Positions 1-11,173 are shown, counted from the stretch's first letter. The stretch: 64,000 nt of DNA from Haberlea rhodopensis (GCA_907163345.1 CAJQUN010000056.1:248001-312000), one strand, 5' to 3'. The notes: a model not told the origin generated them from the letters alone. A program made the numbers and translations.

Positions 1-315
1 AGCGTGACGTTGGAAGATGAGCATATTTTTGAAAATAGTGAGGAGCACTCATCGATGGTGATGTCCTATATGCCATATGTGGACCCGTTCTTCCCATCGA
101 TGCCAACTTCACCATATTATGATCTCCACGAGATGAAGCCAAGTTTAGAATCTTTCTCCCATGCTTATCAATTTTCGAAGGACGTTGTTGGAGCGACGAG
201 CTTTAACTGCCACTATCTTGCCAAGCTTGAGGGCATACACAACCAAGACCCACATGTAGTGTCATATGATACTTACTATGGGCGGAAGCCGCTATTTGAT
301 GGTTGCTTCGCATAG
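1..315 (+). CDS. C-terminal part of a retroelement ORF, function unknown
   Basis: An open frame enters from the left edge and runs to a TAG at 313-315, giving at least 104 residues. I do not recognise a domain. The peptide is rich in Tyr, His, Phe and Ser and has no catalytic motif that I can name. It lies directly upstream of the Athila-type post-ORF motif at 331-360, so it should be the tail of either pol or the extra (env-like) ORF of this element. The true start is outside the window. Confidence 0.4.
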   Translation, partial: SVTLEDEHIFENSEEHSSMVMSYMPYVDPFFPSMPTSPYYDLHEMKPSLESFSHAYQFSKDVVGATSFNCHYLAKLEGIHNQDPHVVSYDTYYGRKPLFDGCFA

Positions 316-2181
316 TCTGGCTGACGACTTTAAACAAAGCGCTTCTTGGGAGGCAACCCAAGCCTTGTATCCTTTTTATTTTATTTCAGTTTTTAATTTT
401 AGTATTGCATTTTAGTAGCATGTCTTATTCATAGCCGATTGATCATTATTTTTTCCCATTGCAGGGTCTATACTGATGCGGAGGTCCCTATCATCATCTT
501 CTCACCATACCCATGAGCATGAGACGAACGACGATTACTGACGATCGTCGTCGCAGGTAGGTGTATTGTCCCTTATTTTATACGTTGTATGGTACATTGA
601 GGACAATGCACGATTTTAAGTTTGGGGGGGGGGGTGTTTAAACACTGAAGATGTTTTGTTTTCTGGATTCCTATGTGTGTTTTAGTCATTTTCTTTTTTT
701 TTTTTTGTGTCATAAGTCGTGATTTGAAGTAATTGTGAAGGCCGATGATGAAGAATTGAGCTTATTTGTGAAAATTTTAAAATTTTTGTTCACTTTGCTC
801 TTGAGTTTCTTACATATTCATGCACTAGAGACCATGACCATTTGACCAATTAAAGTTGATTTGAATGAACACAAATATGATATAGGCAATTTTTGATAAT
901 ATTTTGGGCCTTTATTCATTGATATAAATTTGCCATAGTAGCCCTTTGAGCTTAAACGTAAAAGAATGAGGATTGAATTGTTGCATTATGTTTTAGAATC
1001 TCATTCAAATTTCTTTCTTATATCACCTTGGTTTTGAGATACTATTTGAGCAACATTGGTCATACCATATAAATTATTTGTGAATTGAGAGTAGTCGAGA
1101 ACTTGCTTTAGTATCCTTTGAGGCGAAATACGGATGTTATGTGGCTTAGGAAGGATTTAGGCAATTTTTGCTTAGTTTGAGCCTTTGAAGCCACCAAAAT
1201 ACATCATTTTCATCTGTAGTTACCCTTCTGAGCTTATTGAAAATCGAATGGCATGTGCTTAGGCACATAATAACCTCCATTCGGCATCATTTCAAAATCC
1301 CACATCGACCACCTTGCTAAAGCTTATACACTATTTCCTACCCTCAAGTGAGTAAGCCCCTATTGCCCTTTAAAATTTCAAATATCTCTCATGTTCTTAT
1401 TGGAAAAAAAAAATATTTGAAGGAGAGAAATAAAGAAAAAAGGGAATGAATGCATAAAAAGATTGTTGAAGAGGTGAAGAAATAAGTGATGGAAAGAATG
1501 AGAAAATAATGAGGTGAATGATGAGGCAGATGAGAAAGGAGGGTGAATCCAAAATTTGAAAAGAAAAAAAAAATGATGATGAATCATCAATAGAAGGAAT
1601 CGAAATTGAGATGAGAGTACGCATCATGGTCAATGTGACTTACTCACTTGTTTTGAAATTCCTATCTTTTTATTGTAGCCATGAGCCAAGGCCTTACATT
1701 ACAAGCCTATTAAGACCTACTGACCAAGCCACATTCATCTAATATACTAGTGGAGAATGTTACGAATTGTAAGCCTATGGACTCTCGAGAAACACTTGTA
1801 ATGCATATGGTTTTGACATTCACACACGCACATCTCATTACTTTGATTTGATGCATTGTTCACTGTTGGTCAAAGTTATACACCTTTTTATGAACAATGC
1901 AAATGAACCAATACACCTTGCAAAGTCCTATTGATTTGTGTGAGTAAAGATTGCTTTAATGGTTAAATGGAAGTGGTGACACACACACTTGAGAACTCTT
2001 GAGTAGACTGATATGCATACTTGACTTAAAATTTTTAGACAATTGATCTTCGAGGCCAATTTGCAATTATAACATTTCATGACTTGCGTTAGTAGTGTGT
2101 TTTCTTTTTCTCTTTTATTTCTTAGTCTTTTTCCATTTCTATTTTGCTCGGGACTAGCAAAAGTTTAAGTTTAGGGGGTTT
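316..2181 (+). other. Non-coding spacer between last ORF and 3' LTR of Athila-like element
   Basis: No credible gene lies here. The stretch holds the Athila-type motif at 331-360, a G11 run at 624-634, A/T- and purine-rich sequence (for example 1400-1620), and ends in a polypurine tract at about 2160-2180 that would prime plus-strand DNA synthesis. Long spacers between pol and the 3' LTR are normal in Athila elements. Confidence 0.6.
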
Positions 2182-2384
2182 GATAAGTGTATTTTATACA
2201 CTTATATTTCCTCTTATTTTGCATGGTTTAGTGTTAGTTTTCGATCAGAATTACACTTTTGGTCTTGTTCTGTGTTGTTTTGCAGGAATCCAGGTAATTA
2301 CATGTTTTGTGGACTAAAAGGGTGCAAATGACGGAAGGAACGGATGAATTGAAGCCAAAAATCTACACTATCAATCATGGCAAC

Positions 2385-2631
2385 AGGCGTAAAGACGCCT
2401 ACTTTGAGGCGTAACTACGCCTAACTCACGGCATTTGAGTTTTTAAAGAATTTCATACAGGCGTAATTACGCCTACTTTGAGGCGTAACTACGCCTAGCC
2501 CACGGCTTTTGAGAATTTAAGTGGCGTAACTACGCCACTTTGGAGGCGTAATTACGCCTATCACGCGGGAAGCCAGATTTTGTGACACATCGACAGGCGT
2601 AACTACGCCACTTCGGAGGCGTAATTACGCC
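2385..2631. repeat. Cluster of GGCGTAAYTACGCC palindromes inside the LTR
   Basis: Short perfect or near-perfect palindromes of the form ggcgtaa-n-tacgcc recur about seven times in roughly 250 bp, spaced by less conserved sequence such as 'cacggc'. Each could form a small stem or bind a dimeric protein. They sit upstream of the AT-rich stretch at 2727-2768. Confidence 0.8.
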
Positions 2632-2726
2632 AATGGAATTTTGGTAATTTTGGAGACTTTCCTTATTTGATGCACGGGACTCAACGGTGAAATAATCATG
2701 TACCGGGACATGTCAAATGACAAGAT

Positions 2727-2768
2727 TGTATTATATTATATTATATTATAATATAATATAATATATAT
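2727..2768. repeat. AT-rich palindromic run in LTR, possible TATA region
   Basis: Repeats of tatta are followed by their reverse complement (ttatattatattataatataataatata-like), making a perfect A/T palindrome. Its place in the middle of the LTR would suit a U3 core promoter, but no single TATA box stands out. Confidence 0.45.
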
Positions 2769-3788
2769 ACATGAGATTTGGGAATAAATTATAAAAGGAA
2801 GATGGGATACACGTACAAGGAAAGAAGGAGAGGAGAGGAACTCTCGGGAAATCTTTTAAAGAAAGAGATACGCATAGATATTGGAAGAAGGAGCAGCAAG
2901 CGAGAGCAACAGAATTGACGTAAAAACATTTGACGTAGAAGAGCAGTAGACGTGCGTGACCAAGAAGGGGAGGAGATCAATGGAGGCGGCGTGCTTACAC
3001 CGAAGGGCATAGATTTTGACGACGGAGAAGACGACGGCGACTACCGGAGACGGAGGGCCATCTTCATATTCGTTTGAATATCTCTTCCCTTATGTTTATG
3101 ATGATTAAAGACATGTCTATGTGTTTATTTAATGTATTCATGAACTAATTTATTATTCTAGAGTTAGACGGATCTTGACTTGAAATTATGTCATTGTTTT
3201 TTTTTCATATGGTTTATTTATGTTTTCCTGTTCTTAATGCTTTTAATCTACTGGCCATGGATTGAATGATTCCATATTCGTGATCTATCACTCGGGAGAG
3301 GGGGTTGTGAATAGGAAAGAATGAATTCGTATCGTGGTAGTTATATTGTTCGGAAGGCCTATAACTCCATAGAAGTCGTCATAGGAATTACTGCGCTTTT
3401 ACAATTGTCTGATAATTCATCTTAGATAGGGATATCAAGATTAATGTTAGATAATTACTTCTGCTTAACACCCGGGAGGGGGAGTAGAAACAAATAAGAA
3501 TTCTCGGCTAGTAAACTAGGAAAACACGACATAGTGGATAGTTGAGTGAAGTCGAACCTCTAGAATCCGTTCTCATTGATTTTCTCCACTTAAATATTCA
3601 TATTGCTATTATTATTTTATGTTAGTAGATTAGTTTAATAATATTGCTATCGATTGTCTAAATAAAGTCGAGACTATTCTAATTACAGTACTTGGTGTAA
3701 CTTAATTTTCAATCTCTGTGGGTTCGACATCCGTATTTCAAATTCCTATACTAAAACTTGACACCGTACACTTGCGGTACGTTTCACA

Positions 3789-4690
3789 CGCATGCTAATT
3801 TATCTCATGTACCGGCAGAGGTTCTTCATAGTAACATTGCTTGTTGTCCATTTGATCAGTGGAGAATTGATATTGTGGGACATTTTCCTCCAGCAACTGG
3901 ACAAAAGGAAATTTCTTCTGGTCGCAGTTGAATATTTCACCAAATGAGTAGAAGCCAAACCTCTCACAAAGATTACTGAGGATGAAGTCATTAAATTCTT
4001 ACGGAAAAGCATTGTATGTCGGTTCGGAATACCTAAACGACTGATCTCCGATAGTGGAAGGCAGGCAATTTCATGGAAGAAGATTGCAAGAATGGTGCAA
4101 GGATATTAAAATCAAACAGGTATTCACTTCGGTAACCTACTCTCAGTCCAATGGGCAGGCCGAGGTGACAAACTGGATCTTACTGCATGGAATTAAAACT
4201 AAAATGAAAGGATCAAGAGGAGAGTGGGTTGATGAGTTACCTGGTCTACTATGGGCATATCAAACAACACCACGAGTATCCACAGGAGAAATTCCATACA
4301 GTTTAGTGTAGGGTTATGAGGCCCTCATTCTATCTGAGATTAGTGTCGAATCTCTTCGGATACAACAATATGATCCTGAGAAGAGTGAAGACAAAACAAA
4401 ATTGGAGTTAGACGAAGTAGATCTATTGAGGGAAAGAGCAGCCACGTGGATTGAAATGTACAAGATAAAGATCATTAATGCGTATAATCAAAAGGTCCAC
4501 CCGTGAGCTTTTCAGATCGAAGATCTTGTGTTACGAAAAGCTAATCCACCTAGTGATATGAAAAAATTAGAATCAAAATTGCAAGGTGAAATCAGTGATT
4601 GGTTGATGATCATACAAGCTGGAAGATCGACAGGCCCGGGAATTGGCGATGCCTTGGAATGTTCATAGCATTAAAAAGTACTTTATATGA
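3789..4690 (+). pseudogene. Ty3/gypsy integrase C-terminal fragment (pol end)
   Basis: Conceptual translation across frames gives the integrase core of a gypsy polyprotein. A DIVG-type segment with the first catalytic Asp lies near 3865. LISDSG with the second Asp lies near 4043. An SNGQAE segment with the catalytic Glu lies near 4147. A WAYQTTPR region then follows at about 4254-4274. The end, WNVHSIKKYF and then a stop near 4688, looks like the natural end of Tat-type pol. The frame is broken by in-frame stops (for example near 3945 and 4309) and frameshifts, so it cannot make a working enzyme. The 5' part was removed or displaced by the Athila-like insertion at 3788. Confidence 0.8.
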
Positions 4691-4910
4691 TGTTTTAATT
4701 GTTGTTTTTACATTTATTTACGTACTTAGTATATCAATGTGTTGAGCCTTAAACACATGATTAAGTTTAATGCTTAATTTATCCCCGGATTATTTTTGAG
4801 TTTTGATGATCAACAGAACTTGTGTTTGTTGTACTAATGTGTCTATTTAGTGTACAGGTTTATTAGTTGAAAAGTGGATTTATTGAAGAAAATCAAGTGT
4901 GCACAACCTG

Positions 4911-5180
4911 GGCTGGATCGCCCCAGGCGATGGTGATCATCGCCCCAGGCGATGGCTGCCAGGAAGGCATCGCCACGCGCATCGACAAAGGCGACGCCGA
5001 GGCTCGCGTGCAGGGGGAGTTCGCCCGAGGCGATGGGCTGATCGCCTGAGGTGATGCATTGAACACCTGAGGCGATGAGGACTTCGCCTGAGGCGATGGA
5101 ATATTTTGAGCTGCTGAGGCTACGACATTGATTTGTGGGACTGATCGCCTGAGGCGATCCAGGCATCGCCTAAGGCGATG
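4911..5180. repeat. ATCGCC(TG/CC)AGGCGAT palindrome cluster in copia LTR
   Basis: About eight copies of a palindrome close to tcgcctgaggcgat occur in 270 bp, far more GC- and CpG-rich than the surroundings. The 3' LTR carries the same cluster at about 8500-8745 with some units lost. The cluster lies about 100-370 bp upstream of the LTR TATA box, a place where regulatory protein binding or methylation targeting would matter. Confidence 0.8.
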
Positions 5181-5280
5181 CGTGATTTATCCTGACCGCT
5201 GGGGCGCGGACCGAGGTGATCGAGGAGTGATTTCAGCCTTATGTGTAGCAACGGCTAGTAGGAGCCTACGGTTCCTCCTA

Positions 5281-5294
5281 CACTATAAATATTG
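5281..5294 (+). promoter_or_regulatory. TATA box of copia LTR promoter
   Basis: cactataaatatt occurs here and again at 8866-8879 in the 3' LTR, in the same context of a short GC-rich block followed by the TATA box. It is the likely core promoter for the genomic RNA. Confidence 0.6.
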
Positions 5295-6018
5295 ATCTTT
5301 TGGAGCTTTTTGAATATAAGAAACAAGCCTACAAACTTTATCAAAGCTTTGCTAATTCAAATTTCATATAGCATTGCAATCTCCATACATTTGTGTTGTA
5401 TTGGAGTTTGTGATTCACTCGTTTTGTTAGAGTCTTGTGTTCTTCGTGTTGGTTCACCGTGAAGGTGTTTGTTGAGTTATTGTAAGGTCCTCCAACACCA
5501 AAGCAAGTTGGAAATTGTATAGTCATCAACAAGTAAAGTTGGTGCATGTGTTGTGGCTATCCTTGGAGCCCTTAAGGCCACGAAGACTCGTGAACAGTTT
5601 TGGTAACTCGGGAAGAGTTTTTGTGTGGCTATCCTTGGAGCCCTTAAGGCCAAGAAGACTCGTGAAGAGTGTTGTGCTCGTGAAGAGCTTTGTGTACTCG
5701 GGAAGAGTGTGTTGTGGCTAACTTGGAGCCCTTAAGGCCAAGATCTTTTTTTGTTCTAGTGGAACCTCGGTTAAAGGTTTTCTAATCGGGAAGAGGAGAC
5801 GTAGGCGATTCATCGCCGAACTTCTATAACAAATTTTTGTGTCTTTTATCGCTTTAATTTCATTACGCATTTATTTACTTATTCTTTATTTTATTTATTT
5901 ATCGATTGACTTAAGCCTTCCGCAAGCGCAAACTCTTTTATTTTGCAAACTAATTTTAAAAAGCTAAAGTAGCCAAGGAATCTCATTCCCCCCCACCCCC
6001 CTCTTCGATTCCAACAAG

Positions 6019-6030
6019 TGGTATCAGAGC
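6019..6030 (+). promoter_or_regulatory. Primer-binding site (tRNA-iMet) of copia element
   Basis: TGGTATCAGAGC lies two bases after the LTR end at 6016. This is the standard complement to the 3' end of plant initiator tRNA-Met used to prime minus-strand synthesis. Confidence 0.9.
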
Positions 6031-6061
6031 CATTTGATTTTTGTTTTTAAATCAAAATTTT

Positions 6062-7404
6062 ATATGGCTAATCTAGCAAATGAGTTTGCTCAAGGTCAAT
6101 CGACAAATAGACCTCCGCTCTTCACGGGTGATAACTATGTGTATTGGAAAAATAGAATTTCTCTATACATCCAACCGTAGATTATGACCTTTGAAAGATC
6201 ATAGTGAAAGGTCCACATATTCCTTTAAAGGAAGTTTGGGGAATAAGTATCCCTAAAGAAATGGACGATTTCACTAGAGCGGATATGATTCTAATATCTC
6301 AAAATGCTAATATTTACATTGTACTTTAGATATGAAGGAGTACAACCGGACCTCGATGTGCTCAACCGCAAAGGAGATATGGGACAAATTACAAATTTGT
6401 CATGAAGGCACTAATCAAGTGAAGGAGACCAAGATTGACCTACTACAACTCAAATATGAGACATTTGAGATGGAGTCCGGAGAAGAGGTTGATTCGATGT
6501 TTAGAAGGCTCACCCAATTATAAACGAGCTTGCACAACTTGGAGAGAAGTACCCTCCAAAGCAAATATGGAGAAGAGCTTTAAGAGCCCATGAGCTTGAA
6601 GTGTCAACAAGGAAAGGACTAAAAGAGTATGATTAGATCCAAAAGAAATGGGATAGCCTTGGTCGGAGAGGAAAGATCAATCCGAGGATGAAGATGATGA
6701 TAATGATGAAGAGATGATCTTGTTCACTAGAAAGTCAAGACGTTCTTCAACAAACATAACAAGCAAAAGACCTCCAATGCTACCAAAAATGATTCCAAAC
6801 ACGAGGTAACTTGTTATAATTGTCAAGATAAAGGTCATTATGCTAACAAATGTCCTAGGAAGAAGAATGGAGACAAAGCAAGAAGGAAAGACCTAATAGC
6901 CCACTGGAGTTATAGGGACTCCGATGATGAAGGAACAAATCTTTGTCTCATGGCCAAAGATGACGCTATGATGAAGAATATGAAAGCGACGATGAGGTAC
7001 CATCTTTTGATGAATTACTAGATTCTTATCATGAGCTTATAGATGTTCTTGGCAAAACCAAGATGAATAACAAATTACTCAAACTTGAGGTAGCCAAGAA
7101 AGATGAAGAAAATAATTTATTAAAAAATGAATTAAATTCTTTGAAGATATCTTTTTGCAAATTTAGTGAGAGTAGTATAAAGATGAATGAATTGATTGGC
7201 TTGCAACGCTGTAGCTTCGATAAAGCCGGTCTAGGCTTCTCAAGCAAAACTAAAACTTTTTCAAGCTTGTTAGCTAAAGCCAAGCATAATTCTCCTACTT
7301 GCACTTATTGTTGCAAAGATGGTCATTCTAAGAATAAGTGTAGGTTTGCCAAATCCAATACCAACCTAACAAAAGGTGGAAATGGATTCCAAATGCGCCA
7401 ATGA
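6062..7404 (+). pseudogene. copia gag (UBN2-like capsid plus two CCHC knuckles), broken
   Basis: The ATG at 6062 opens a Sirevirus-like gag that begins MANLANEFAQGQ and soon hits a TAG near 6178. Further frames continue the gag: MKEYNRTSMCSTAKEIWDKL (6332 onward), with the usual DMKEYN...KEIWDKL capsid signature, then a perfect CX2CX4HX4C knuckle at 6812-6853. A Lys/Glu-rich probable coiled coil follows at 7063-7200, and a second CX2CX4HX4C knuckle at 7310-7351. The last conserved piece, near 7425-7450, resembles the WVPK gag/pol boundary; after that all pol sequence is missing. At least one stop and two or more frame changes make it a pseudogene. Confidence 0.8.
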
Positions 7405-8323
7405 AAGCTAACCCTCAAGGACCCAAAAATCAAATGGGTACCAAAGATCCTTCTATTTGTTTTATAGGGACAACAATGGGATGAAGGATGAAGGCACAAG
7501 CACCTCAAGGGAGGAAACCATCTTATTCACCTCAATAGAGGAAGCACGAGGCATAGAACCAATGACAAGAACGTACTCTTGTCATCGAAGGTAAAATTAT
7601 TTTATACATTTTAAAAGAACATTTCAAAATTCATTGGCACAAATTAATTGTGACCAATAAATAATGAAGCTCAATATTCATTGGTAGTAAAATGCATTAC
7701 CCCTTAGCATATGCACATATAAATTGTTTTAATGCATGATTTTTGCTTATCTCTTTATGGTATATATATTGATGTGCCTAAAATTCAAATTTGAATATGC
7801 AATGTGGATTTGTGCAATTATGTGATTAATAACTTTATCAAATGATGATTTGAGAACCTTAATGTTTATTGGGCATAAGTGCATGAACTCATGGTAGAAC
7901 ATATGCACACTTTGCAATGTTTAGAATTCATTGTTGATTGTCTTAAACGCATGTTTGCATTCCTCAAAATGATTTTCTTATGCTTATTTTGGCTATTACA
8001 TGCTTGATGAGGAACATGTGTAAATTGTTGCTTTGTGTCAACATATAATTATGCTAATGTTTATTTGAATTTTATGCTTTTTGATTATCACAAAAAGGGG
8101 GAGAATTTTGTGATAAACTTGAAACTTAATACATGCATAGTTTAAGGGGGAGAGCTTTTGTATGCATGGTTTGAGGGAGAGAGTTGTCTGCTTTATGCTT
8201 TACTTGGTAATCTTGTATGTGCTATGCAATTGTTAAGGGGGGGGGGGGTCATGTTTACTCACATTTCATGCATATTACATATTCAAGTTTATCAAGTTTT
8301 GTGATCATAAAAAAGGGGGAGAT
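7405..8323 (+). other. Non-coding interior between gag and 3' LTR, with polypurine tract
   Basis: No domain of pol can be recognised here. The stretch holds AT-rich sequence, a G-run near 8237-8248, repeated 'aaggggga' tracts, and the polypurine tract aaaaaagggggagat (about 8309-8323) directly before the 3' LTR. Confidence 0.65.
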
Positions 8324-9433
8324 TGTTGAGCCTTAAACGCATGGTTAAGTATAATGCTTAACTTATCCCTGGATTATTTTTGAGTTTTGATGATCAACAA
8401 AACTTATGTTTGTTATACTAATGTGTCTATTTAGTGTACATTTTTATTACTTGAAAAGTGGATTTATTGAAAAAAATCAAGTGTGCACAACCTGGGCTGG
8501 ATCGCCCCAGGCGATGGTGATCATCACCCCAGGCGATGGCTGCCAGGAAGGCATCGCCACGCGCATCTACAGAGGCGACGCCGAGGCTCACGTGCAGGGG
8601 GAGTTCGCCCGAGGAGATGCATTGAACGCCTGAGGCGATGAGGACTTCGCCTGAGGCGTTGGAATATTTTGAGCTACTGAGGCTACGTCATTGATTTGTG
8701 GGACTGATCGCCTGAGGCGATCCAGGCATCGCCTGAGGCGATGCGTGATTTATGTTGACCGTTGTGGCGCGGCGAAGGCGATGTCCGAGGCGATGTCCGA
8801 GGCTATCGAGGAGTGATTTCAGCCTTATGTGTAGCAACGGCTAGTAGGAGCCTAGGGGGATCCTACACTATAAATATTGATCTTTTGGAGCTTTTTGAAG
8901 ATAAGAAACAAGCCTACAAACTTCATCAAAGCTTTGCTAATTCAAATTTCATATAGCATTGCAATCTCCATACATTTGTGTTGTATTGGAGTTTGTGATT
9001 CATTCATTTTGTTAGAGTCTTGTGTTCTTCGTGTTGGTTCACCGTGAAGGTGTTTGTTGAGTTATTGTAAGGTCCTCCAACACCAAAGCAAGTTGGAAAT
9101 TGTATAGTCATCAACAAGTAAAGTTGGTGCATGTGTTGTGGCTATCCTTGGAGCCCTTAAGGCCAAGAAGACTCGTGAAGAGTGTTGGTAACTCGGGAAG
9201 AGTTTTTGTGTGGCTATCCTTGGAGCCCTTAAGGCCAAGAAGACTCGTGAAGAGTGTTGTGCTCGTGAAGAGCTTTATGTACTCCGGAAGAGTGTGTTGT
9301 GGCTAACTTGGAGTCCTTAAGGCCAAGATCTTTTTTGTTCTAGTGGAACCTCGGTTAAAGGTTTTCTAATCGGGAAGAGGAGACATAGGCGATTCATCGC
9401 CGAAATTCTATAACAAATCTTTGTGTCTTTTAT
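8324..9433 (+). repeat. 3' LTR of gag-only copia element, truncated
   Basis: It starts TGTTGAGCCTTAAACGC and follows the 5' LTR, including the palindrome cluster, the TATA box and the gagcccttaaggcca repeats, until about 9433. From there the 5' LTR continues with tttaatttcatt, while this copy switches to sequence copied from the antisense gene. The last ~170 bp of LTR and the right target duplication are gone. Confidence 0.85.
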
Positions 9434-9545
9434 CGCCCGCCATAATGTGAACCTGCACAAGAATATAAAGGGTAAGAAGCATGAACAAAAATACTTAGAA
9501 ATATTTTGACAAAATCTGACTTGCCTTGACAAAAGAAGTGGAGAG
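9434..9545 (-). repeat. Templated duplicate of an antisense-gene segment at a repair junction
   Basis: About 111 bp here match 10116-10226 in the same orientation with only about three mismatches. The source segment covers an exon end, the 72-bp intron and the next exon start of the antisense gene. The copy lies exactly where the truncated copia LTR meets Tat sequence. 'tcgc' is shared at the left junction and 'gaga' at the right, as expected for filler DNA copied during break repair. Confidence 0.75.
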
Positions 9546-10134
9546 AAATAACGAAAGTATTCTCATTCATAAGGAAAAAGGTTACAAGAGCAAATATAAA
9601 GGAAAAATACAGCCTACCCTATAATTGAAACAGCTCGTCAGGAAGACCGGCCATAATTGTTTCTTGATCCAGGAATTTAGTCGAGGCGCCTTCGGGTGGA
9701 TAGCCCTTCATCTAAAATTGGCGAGCACAAGCTTCAAACTCAGGCTCGAAAAATTTGGAAGCATGGTCAGACACCATGTTGCCGTACTCCACGGACTTCA
9801 GAAAGTCAGTCTTCCTCTTTAGTCAGATCTCCTCTACCCAAACCTCGAACGAGGCCTTCTCTTGAGTAAACTGTTTGGATAAGGTCTTGTTGATCTCTTC
9901 AAGATCGACTGATTTCTTTTCAAGCTCAAATGACTTTCTTCGCTCATCCTCGAGAGCTTTCTGGACCACTTCCCGAGCCTTCTTGTCGGATTTATGATGC
10001 TCCTCGAGAAGGGCCATATTCTTCTGAAGGTCCTCACACAAATTTTGGAGCTGATCCCGCTCCCGATGCCTTGCAGTGTTCTTTGTCCGAGAGGAATGGA
10101 GCCGGTTCAAGAGCTCGCCCACCATCATGTGAAC

Positions 10135-10206
10135 CTGCACAAGAATATAAAGGGTAAGAAGCATGAACAAAAATACTTAGAAATATTTTGACAAAATCTG
10201 ACTTGC
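10135..10206 (-). other. 72-bp GC-AG intron in the antisense gene
   Basis: On the minus strand the exon ends ...TTTGTGAAG, followed by GCAAGT at 10206, and the intron ends TTCTTGTGCAG at 10135, followed by GTTCACATG. Removing it keeps one continuous frame from the Phe/Ser-rich exon into the coiled-coil exon. The intron is T-rich on the sense strand, as plant introns are. The GC donor is rarer than GT but has an otherwise strong consensus. Confidence 0.7.
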
Positions 10207-11042
10207 CTTCACAAAAGAAGTGGAGAATTTGTTCACTAAGTTGCTGAAGGAAAGCTCCCCGAGAAGCTTGCGATCGGGACTGTTGGGAGAGAACGAGAGG
10301 ATGGATTGGGAGATTTTGGGGTCAGGTTTTTTCATGAATAGGACATGAGGAGAATAGTCCCAATGGGGAACATGTTTTCGAGGAGAAGCCCGAAGGTTGC
10401 TCGGCGGTGAGGAAGGAGCTGGTTGGGAGGAAGCTCGGGGTTCGGAGGGAGGACTTGCATGCGTGGCTTTTTTAGCAGGGAGGTTCTGGAGGAGGAACCC
10501 TGGCCCTCAGCCCCCCCGCCCTCTTACGGGAACGAGTAACTAGAGTTTCCCCCTCCGGTTGGTCGGTTGTGTCAATTATCGGATATTTGTGGGGGGGGGG
10601 GGGGGATCATCGGGAGAGACCTCACAACAGAAGGTGTTGTATCGTTGGGCCTCGATGCCGGTTCAGAAGCTCGGCTATTCGGGGGCCTTGACCTTCAAGT
10701 TATCCAACATCCTTGATTTCATCATTTTTTCCTCTCCATAGAAAGGAGCAAGAGGTTATTCAGAGTGGAAATCACAATTTAAAGAGAAAGGGAAATGCCC
10801 GAGTAGTTCACTGCGGGGCATGCATAATGATGCTCCTTTTGGGCCAGCAAGAACAAGTACAACAGTCCATCGTCAATAAGTTCCGCCAGATCATAACACT
10901 GGTAGCCAAGTTTCCGACTAACTGACATATACTGTTCTTTTTCGAGAAGACCCTTGATGGATTTAGCTCTCAGGAAACGTTCCCTCCACACCATTGGGCA
11001 ATCCCAAGGCTGAGATGGACGAGCAAAAATGTAAAGTTTCTT

Positions 11043-11173
11043 CCACTCCAGAACTATTTCACTGATTCTTTAACCTAAATAAGAAGGAAACCGACCCTTG
11101 TTCTGGAAGATAAATAAAAGACCCACTTCCTTCTTATTTAGTTGAAAGAATCAGTGAAATAGTTCTGGAGTGG
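11043..11173. repeat. Inverted duplication (45-bp arms) inside the antisense gene
   Basis: 11043-11087 is the reverse complement of 11129-11173 with two mismatches, separated by 41 bp. The sister copy near 16590-16660 has only the equivalent of the right arm. In its place of the left arm, the sister has unrelated sequence of similar length (about 16540-16572). The left arm was therefore probably written from the right arm by a fold-back template switch. Confidence 0.75.

Larger units (their letters stand above)
1..3788 (+). mobile_element. Athila-like Ty3/gypsy retrotransposon, 3' part with 3' LTR
   Basis: The window opens inside this element. The visible parts, in order, are the end of an ORF (stop at 313-315), a conserved post-ORF motif ending gcttcttgggaggcaaccca (341-360), a long AT-rich spacer with a run of 11 G (624-634), a polypurine tract ending in aggggg (about 2160-2180), and an LTR that begins TGATAAGTG at 2182. 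The tggga-ggcaaccca motif and the TGATAAGTG LTR start are familiar from plant Athila/Calypso elements. The 5' half lies outside the window. Immediately after the LTR, at about 3789, the sequence becomes a different gypsy pol gene, so this element inserted into that one. The target duplication cannot be tested because the left end is missing. Confidence 0.72.
2182..3788 (+). repeat. 3' LTR of Athila-like element
   Basis: The LTR starts TGATAAGTG after the polypurine tract and ends ...cggtacgtttcaca close to 3786-3788, about 1.6 kb in all. It contains a cluster of short palindromes (2385-2631), an AT palindromic stretch (about 2727-2768) and two G-rich segments near its 3' end (about 3291-3306 and 3471-3485). 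A related LTR fragment occurs in opposite orientation at 50123-51177; the shared segment around 3530-3610 is the clearest match. The exact 3' boundary is uncertain by a few bases. Confidence 0.7.
4740..6016 (+). repeat. 5' LTR of gag-only copia element
   Basis: The LTR is 1,277 bp and is bounded by TGTTG and CAACA. It contains the GC-rich palindrome cluster (4911-5180), a TATA box (5284-5290) and a downstream tandem segment in which a gagcccttaaggcca motif recurs three times (about 5566-5745). It matches the 3' LTR over most of its length with scattered differences. Confidence 0.9.
4740..9433 (+). mobile_element. Ty1/copia (Sirevirus-like) gag-only element, 3' LTR truncated
   Basis: Two LTR copies in direct orientation start TGTTGAGCCTTAAAC at 4740 and 8324. 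A tRNA-iMet primer-binding site follows the first and a polypurine tract precedes the second. The 2.3-kb interior contains only a decayed gag with two zinc knuckles; no integrase, RT or RNase H trace is present between 7404 and the 3' LTR. The right LTR stops matching the left one at about 9433, about 170 bp short of its expected end. The element therefore had to move with help from another element's pol. It sits in the Tat element just after pol. Confidence 0.85.

Noticed and set aside
1378..1633. Overlapping minus-strand frames rich in Phe and Ser
   Set aside because: They arise from a purine-rich stretch in the Athila spacer; two frames are open at once, which indicates composition and not coding.
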